Shown piece by piece: positions 60,277 to 64,000 of a stretch of 64,000 nucleotides of DNA. A program made the translations under genes and the position numbers. Under the pieces are notes generated by a model. The model was given only the letters and a program-made list of their open reading frames with translations. It had not been told where the DNA came from and did no database searches. Source of the DNA: Microbacterium sp. GCS4 (lineage in GTDB: Bacteria; Actinomycetota; Actinomycetes; Actinomycetales; Microbacteriaceae). The first letter of the stretch is position 1; each line of letters starts with the position of its first letter. The DNA lies in contig NZ_LGYE01000003.1 of NCBI RefSeq assembly GCF_001262495.1, positions 310,001 to 374,000 of the forward strand. The letters run 5' to 3'.

Positions 60277-62427
60277 TCAGAACAGCATGGGTTGCGCGGG
60301 CACGGCAGGGGAGGTCCCCGTGGTGCGGAACCCGACCGACGTCCTCTCGCGTGCGCCACCCCGCGTCTCGTCCTGGTTCCAGATCGAGTCCACGTGACCC
60401 TGACCCGGACGATGTCCTCGGCGGGGGTAGTCGTTCTCATCGCGCCCGTCGAGCCCGTGCATCCGGATCAGCGGCCGAGCACGCTTGGCGAGCCACTGCC
60501 GGTACCCCTTCGGGGCTTCCGCCGAGACGCCGGGGTAGAGCCCGAGGTACGACGACACGAGGTCGGGCCGCGCGTCGCCGAGCCACTTCATGAACCAGGG
60601 CTTCACGCCGGGCCGCAGGTGCAAGGCGCCGTAGATGACGCGTCCGGCACCGGCATCCTTGATGCGCTTCAGCGCCGTGTCGATCGCCTCGACGGAATCG
60701 GTCATGTGCGGCATGATCGGCATCAGGAACACGGTCACCGGGAACCCGGCATCCGCCAGCGCCCTCACGGTGTCGAGCCGCGCCTGCGTGGTCGGGGCGC
60801 CGGGCTCGATGGCCTTCTGCAGGTCGTCGTCGTACATCGCGATCGACATCTGCACGTCGACGGGCACGCGCTGCGCGGCCTTCACGAGCAGGGGGATGTC
60901 GCGGCGGATCAAAGTCCCCTTGGTGAGGATCGAGATCGGCGTGCCCGACGCTGCCAGCGCGTCGATGATGCCCGGCATGAGCCTGTATCGACCTTCTGCA
61001 CGCTGGTACGGGTCGGTGTTGGTGCCGAGCGCGACGGTCTCGTGCTGCCAGCTGCCCTTGCGCAGCTCGCGCTGCAGCACCTCGACGACGTTGGTCTTGA
61101 CGACGATCTGCGAATCGAAGTCCGCGCCGCCGTCGAGGTCGAGGTACTCGTGCGTCCCGCGGGCGAAGCAGTTGTGGCTGATCACGCCGTTGGCGATGAA
61201 GTCACCGGTCCCGGTGGTGATGTCGACAAGGTCCTGTTCGCCGGGGAGTGCCTCGATGCTCACGACCCGCAAGTCGGCGACGCTCTTGACTGCGGCACCC
61301 TCGACGGAGAGCTTGCGGCTGATCGCCGGCGCAGCGACCGAGAAGAATCGCTGGCGATTCGGAAGACCTCCGACGATCCGCACGATTCGAACGCCGTTCT
61401 CGCGTGCGGGTTCCGTGACGTGAGGGATGCCGAAGACGCTCAGGGCGCGTCGGATCGAGTCGATCAGCTCGTCATCCTTGTTGGATATCCGGATGACCCC
61501 TCGCGAACAGCTCCCCTCCGCGTCGAAGATTCCGCCGAGGAAACCGGCATGCCAGTCCGGAGTCTGCTCGTGGGGCGTGAGGATCAGCGACTCGATCGTC
61601 GCGACGTCGCTGCGTCTGGCCGTATGGATGGCATCGGCGGCGCTGCGTGTCGCGGTGGCGATCGCGAACGGACGAGTGCGTGTGGATACGCCTTCCTGTT
61701 CGAGGAACGTACGGGTGCGTGACAGTGCTTCATCGTCGATCAGCGCGAGGCGGAACCTGTGGATGTCCCGCGTGCGCTTCTCGCTCGGATAGGTACTGTG
61801 GAAGATCATGCCGTCACCGCGGATCATCCCCGAGAGGTACCCCCGTCGGTACTCGGAGGACGTGGTGTCGGCATGGGCGCTGGCGATGCCTATGCCGAAC
61901 CCCATGAGCCGGTTGTTCACCGTCAGGTGCGGTCGCTGACCGCTCTCCGCATCAGTGACGTGCTTCCAGCCGCGATCCGTGAGGAAGCGGTGGTCGCCGC
62001 TGGCGACGAGCTTCGTCCCGTCGGCGAGCGTGACGCGGTGAGCCTTTTTGCGAGTCGACCATTTCGCCTGGATCGTGGTGCGCACATAGCGTCGATAGAC
62101 GCCTCTGCGCTCGGTTCCGATGATCTCGTCGCCGACTTCGAGATCGCGGAGAGTTCTCTGGCGCCCGTCTGCGCAGAGGATCAGCGTGTCGGGTGAGAGG
62201 CAGTAGACGCAGGCATGACTGCATCCGCGGTAGGGGTTGATGGTCCAGGCGAACGGCATGCGCGAAGCGCCGGGGACGTGGTTGAGCGCCGATTTCGACA
62301 GCACCTCGTGGAACGTCATGCCCGCGAACTCGGGTGTCGTCACCGACCGCAGCACGCTCGACCGGTCTTCGAGACCGGGGAGTGCCGCAGCATCCGTCTC
62401 TCCGAGCTTTTGTCCCTGCCACCGCAT
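60277..62427 (-). CDS. Rv2578c-family radical SAM protein interrupted by an intein
   Basis: A 716-residue precursor that would splice to a 372-residue radical SAM enzyme. The N-extein (1-75) starts MRWQGQKLG, a family mark. The cluster motif reads CSHACVY (Cys69, Cys73), is then broken by the intein (residues 76-419), and its third cysteine is the +1 residue of the C-extein (CFARGTHEYLDL). After splicing the motif CxxxCxxC is restored, so the enzyme is inactive until the intein leaves. The C-extein holds radical SAM barrel segments (LGTNTDPYQRAEG; SILTKGTLIRRDIPLL). Function resembles SPL-like enzymes but is unknown. TCGAAT ends 6 bases before the ATG. Confidence 0.93.
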   Translation of the reverse strand: MRWQGQKLGETDAAALPGLEDRSSVLRSVTTPEFAGMTFHEVLSKSALNHVPGASRMPFAWTINPYRGCSHACVYCLSPDTLILCADGRQRTLRDLEVGDEIIGTERRGVYRRYVRTTIQAKWSTRKKAHRVTLADGTKLVASGDHRFLTDRGWKHVTDAESGQRPHLTVNNRLMGFGIGIASAHADTTSSEYRRGYLSGMIRGDGMIFHSTYPSEKRTRDIHRFRLALIDDEALSRTRTFLEQEGVSTRTRPFAIATATRSAADAIHTARRSDVATIESLILTPHEQTPDWHAGFLGGIFDAEGSCSRGVIRISNKDDELIDSIRRALSVFGIPHVTEPARENGVRIVRIVGGLPNRQRFFSVAAPAISRKLSVEGAAVKSVADLRVVSIEALPGEQDLVDITTGTGDFIANGVISHNCFARGTHEYLDLDGGADFDSQIVVKTNVVEVLQRELRKGSWQHETVALGTNTDPYQRAEGRYRLMPGIIDALAASGTPISILTKGTLIRRDIPLLVKAAQRVPVDVQMSIAMYDDDLQKAIEPGAPTTQARLDTVRALADAGFPVTVFLMPIMPHMTDSVEAIDTALKRIKDAGAGRVIYGALHLRPGVKPWFMKWLGDARPDLVSSYLGLYPGVSAEAPKGYRQWLAKRARPLIRMHGLDGRDENDYPRRGHRPGQGHVDSIWNQDETRGGARERTSVGFRTTGTSPAVPAQPMLF
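61171..62202 (-). mobile_element. Intein with LAGLIDADG homing endonuclease
   Basis: A 344-residue in-frame insertion. It begins with Cys1 (CLSPDTLILCADGRQ, block A), has block B GDHRFLTDRGW (its His assists the first acyl shift), and ends VISHN followed by Cys+1, with the asparagine and penultimate histidine needed for splicing. The middle carries the two LAGLIDADG-type helices YLSGMIRGDG and FLGGIFDAEG, with their acidic residues intact, so the endonuclease may still be active. Confidence 0.95.
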
Positions 62428-62488
62428 ACCCTCATTCGAACATGAAGTCGAAAGGAGCGCAAGTGAGATTCGAAGAAAAAGACGAACT

Positions 62489-62632
62489 CTAGCCGGATGG
62501 CTCAGTGGCACGGATCAGGCCGCACTCGACGCATGACCACACCACGAGGAACCGTTCGTCGTCGAGGATCTCGAAGCTCAGTGGCCCGCCGCAGGTCGGA
62601 CAGGTCCGGGGGTCCTGCGTGCGTGCGTGCAT
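62489..62632 (-). CDS. Tiny zinc-ribbon protein
   Basis: A 47-residue protein with two CxxC pairs, CPTCGG (Cys11/14) and CVECG (Cys34/37), spaced to bind one zinc; the linker is FEILDDERFLVVWS. TAGGCT ends 7 bases before the ATG, the same signal found at longer genes here, which supports translation. It is 61 bases upstream of the radical SAM gene on the same strand. Role unknown; nucleic acid or partner protein binding is likely for this fold. Confidence 0.75.
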   Translation of the reverse strand: MHARTQDPRTCPTCGGPLSFEILDDERFLVVWSCVECGLIRATEPSG

Positions 62633-62721
62633 GCACTCCAGCCTACGGACGCTGTGAACCGATGCGACCAGTATTCCGGACTCTGAATGCGGCTCCCCGC
62701 CGCTCGCGGCACAATGGAGGG

Positions 62722-63657
62722 ATGACCCTCATGCCGCAGCCTCGGCATGCGGCGCCTCGCTCCCCGATCAGCGGTCCCGCCCTGCCCGTCGGGCTCGCGG
62801 TGACCGCTGTCGGCATCCTGCTGTCGATCGCGGCGGCGCCCGTCGCGACCTCGGCGCAGAAGGAGCCGACTCTGCCCGAGCCGGTCGTCGTCGCCGAGGT
62901 GCCCGAGGTCCAGGTCGGCGCGACGACCGCCGCCGACCCCTGCTCCGAGCCCGCCGTGCTGGAGGCCATCGCGGTCGCCGATGACGCGGCCATCATCGCG
63001 GGCTTCGGCGGCGGGGCGAGTTTCCAGGCGGCGGTCGTCGCGGGAAACGCGCCCTGCATCTCCCTCGACGACCCCGCGCACGTCTGGGTCGTGGTGAACA
63101 AGGCCCGCCCGTTGAACCCCGTCGATTTCGCCCCCGCGTCGCTCGTCGACATCCCCCTGCAGATGACGACGCGATCGGGTCAGGCGCGCGCCGACGCCGC
63201 GGCGGCTGTCGGACAGATGGCGGCGGCCGCGGTCGCCGAGGGCGCGGGGGAGATCGGCGCCAACAACGGCTACCGCTCCTACGACCTCCAGGTCTCGACG
63301 CATGCCTCGCACGTCCGCAACAGCGGGCAGGCCGAAGCGGATGCCGCGTCGGCGCGAGCCGGCCACAGCGAGCATCAGACGGGGCTCGCCATGGATGTCG
63401 TCGCCTGCAGCCCCTCGTGCGGCGAGATCGGCGCCTTCGGCGCGACGCCGCAGGGGGCCTGGGTCGCGGAGAACGCCTGGGAGTACGGCTTCATCGTGCG
63501 CTACGAGGACGTGGGGTCAGGCATCACGGGATACAAGCCCGAACCGTGGCATCTGCGCTATCTGGGGCCGGAGCTGGCGGCGGCCTATCATCACGGCGGC
63601 TTCCACACGCTGGAGGAGTTCTTCGGGTTGCCCGCGGCACCCGACTACGCGCACTGA
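62722..63657 (+). CDS. VanY-like D-alanyl-D-alanine carboxypeptidase (M15B)
   Basis: A 311-residue exported peptidase that trims the C-terminal D-Ala of peptidoglycan stems. N-terminal anchor or signal helix near residues 22-44, a spacer with paired cysteines, then the M15B domain with the zinc ligands in SEHQTGLAMD and EPWHLRY and the arginine-bearing NNGYRSYD. CACAAT ends 6 bases before ATG 62722 (leaderless start); the ATG at 62731 is an alternative with GGAGG 10 bases upstream. Confidence 0.92.
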   Translation: MTLMPQPRHAAPRSPISGPALPVGLAVTAVGILLSIAAAPVATSAQKEPTLPEPVVVAEVPEVQVGATTAADPCSEPAVLEAIAVADDAAIIAGFGGGASFQAAVVAGNAPCISLDDPAHVWVVVNKARPLNPVDFAPASLVDIPLQMTTRSGQARADAAAAVGQMAAAAVAEGAGEIGANNGYRSYDLQVSTHASHVRNSGQAEADAASARAGHSEHQTGLAMDVVACSPSCGEIGAFGATPQGAWVAENAWEYGFIVRYEDVGSGITGYKPEPWHLRYLGPELAAAYHHGGFHTLEEFFGLPAAPDYAH

Positions 63658-63725
63658 GACCAGTCGGAGGGTCGACGGGGCCGGCGCGCGGCTGTCTGGC
63701 GGCATCCGACAATCGCGGTACCCAG

Positions 63726-63742
63726 TCCCACGCAATGTGGGA
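63726..63742. promoter_or_regulatory. Short inverted repeat before the acyl-CoA dehydrogenase gene
   Basis: TCCCAC and GTGGGA around GCAAT. It lies between the carboxypeptidase stop and the dehydrogenase start and could be an operator or weak terminator. Confidence 0.35.
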
Positions 63743-63829
63743 TGCATTCTCACAACGCGCTGTCGTCTGATCGGTGTACCGGCATATGATCGCCGGAGCA
63801 ACGACGCACGACACGTTCGGGAGGACGTC

Positions 63830-64000
63830 ATGGAACGCGACATCTACGAAGAGGATCACGAGGCCTTCCGCGACCTCGTCAAGGATTTCGTCAAACGGCA
63901 CGTGAACAACGAGGCCATCGAGCGGTGGGATGCTGCGGGGGAGATCGACCGCGACACCATGCTCGCCGCCGGAGAGGCCGGACTCATCGGACTGTCCGTG
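63830..64000 (+). CDS. Acyl-CoA dehydrogenase, N-terminal part
   Basis: The first 57 residues before the window ends (MERDIYEEDHEAFRDLVKDFVKRH, then AGEAGLIGLSV) match the helical N-terminal domain of FAD-dependent acyl-CoA dehydrogenases, which oxidise acyl-CoA in fatty acid or amino acid breakdown. GGGAGGA precedes the ATG. The catalytic part is outside the window. Confidence 0.85.
   Translation, partial: MERDIYEEDHEAFRDLVKDFVKRHVNNEAIERWDAAGEIDRDTMLAAGEAGLIGLSV

Noticed and set aside
60277-62427. Two separate genes or a frameshifted radical SAM gene
   Set aside because: One frame is open throughout, and the middle has all intein splice residues and homing endonuclease motifs.
1-64000. 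tRNA, rRNA or phage genes
   Set aside because: No cloverleaf, rRNA or phage structural motif was noticed; only a dedicated scan could exclude a small RNA gene.

Overview
High-GC actinobacterial chromosome, most like Microbacterium or a close relative in Microbacteriaceae. The clues are very high GC3, many GTG starts, start codons joined by ATGA/GTGA overlaps, purD/purM/purF with actinobacterial housekeeping genes (DUF3073, bacterial SCP ortholog, Rv2578c-family radical SAM protein), DtxR-type iron boxes, a sortase-type LAVTG surface protein, and many genes that look leaderless (a -10 TANNNT-like hexamer ending 6-7 nt before the start codon). No rRNA, tRNA, CRISPR array, insertion sequence or prophage was seen. 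The genus is an inference from gene content and sequence style.

Layout. 1-5.7 kb: end of a DHA2 drug exporter, a GNAT acetyltransferase, a two-gene polar amino acid ABC importer (binding protein fused to permease, then ATPase), and an HxlR regulator-MFS exporter pair flanked by two copies of a palindromic repeat. 5.9-8.3 kb: purD, a NUDIX hydrolase and an SCP-like protein. 8.4-15.4 kb: an iron-regulated heme island, hmuTUV divergent from a very large repeat-built HtaA-type surface protein. 15.5-21.3 kb: small membrane protein, unknown protein, purM-purF with a coupled MFS gene, MOSC protein. 21.3-33.4 kb: a carbohydrate island with a LacI regulator, an intracellular GH35 beta-galactosidase, a 1730-residue wall-anchored GH101 endo-alpha-N-acetylgalactosaminidase and a sugar ABC importer. 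A shared LacI-type operator lies in front of every transcription unit, which suggests a regulon for host or mucin-type O-glycan (Gal-GalNAc) use.

33.6-40.5 kb: DUF3073, UspA and a PadR/DUF4097 pair with its operators. Next is a five-gene minus-strand operon that begins with an 80-residue single-helix peptide, followed by an ABC ATPase, ABC permease, small membrane protein and M50-like intramembrane protease. This resembles a peptide maturation/export system and is the least explained locus. A divergent MerR/TipAS regulator follows. 40.6-49.7 kb: nitroreductase, FAD/Rieske oxidoreductase, tandem crcB genes and a second sugar ABC operon with its own LacI regulator and a Gfo/Idh/MocA dehydrogenase. 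49.8-56.9 kb: MacB/FtsX-like ABC pair, TetR-RND exporter pair, aldose epimerase. 57-64 kb: a DEAD-box helicase with a repeat-rich disordered N-terminus, YaeQ, a radical SAM protein split by an intein inside its iron-sulfur motif, a tiny zinc-ribbon protein, a VanY-like carboxypeptidase and the start of an acyl-CoA dehydrogenase.

Two repeat families (one built on TCGTTGAGCGAGGAGCGCAG, one on a TGTTTCTGCC hairpin) sit only between genes. Neither sugar ABC operon encodes an ATPase, so both probably borrow a shared MsiK/MsmK-type ATPase from elsewhere in the genome.
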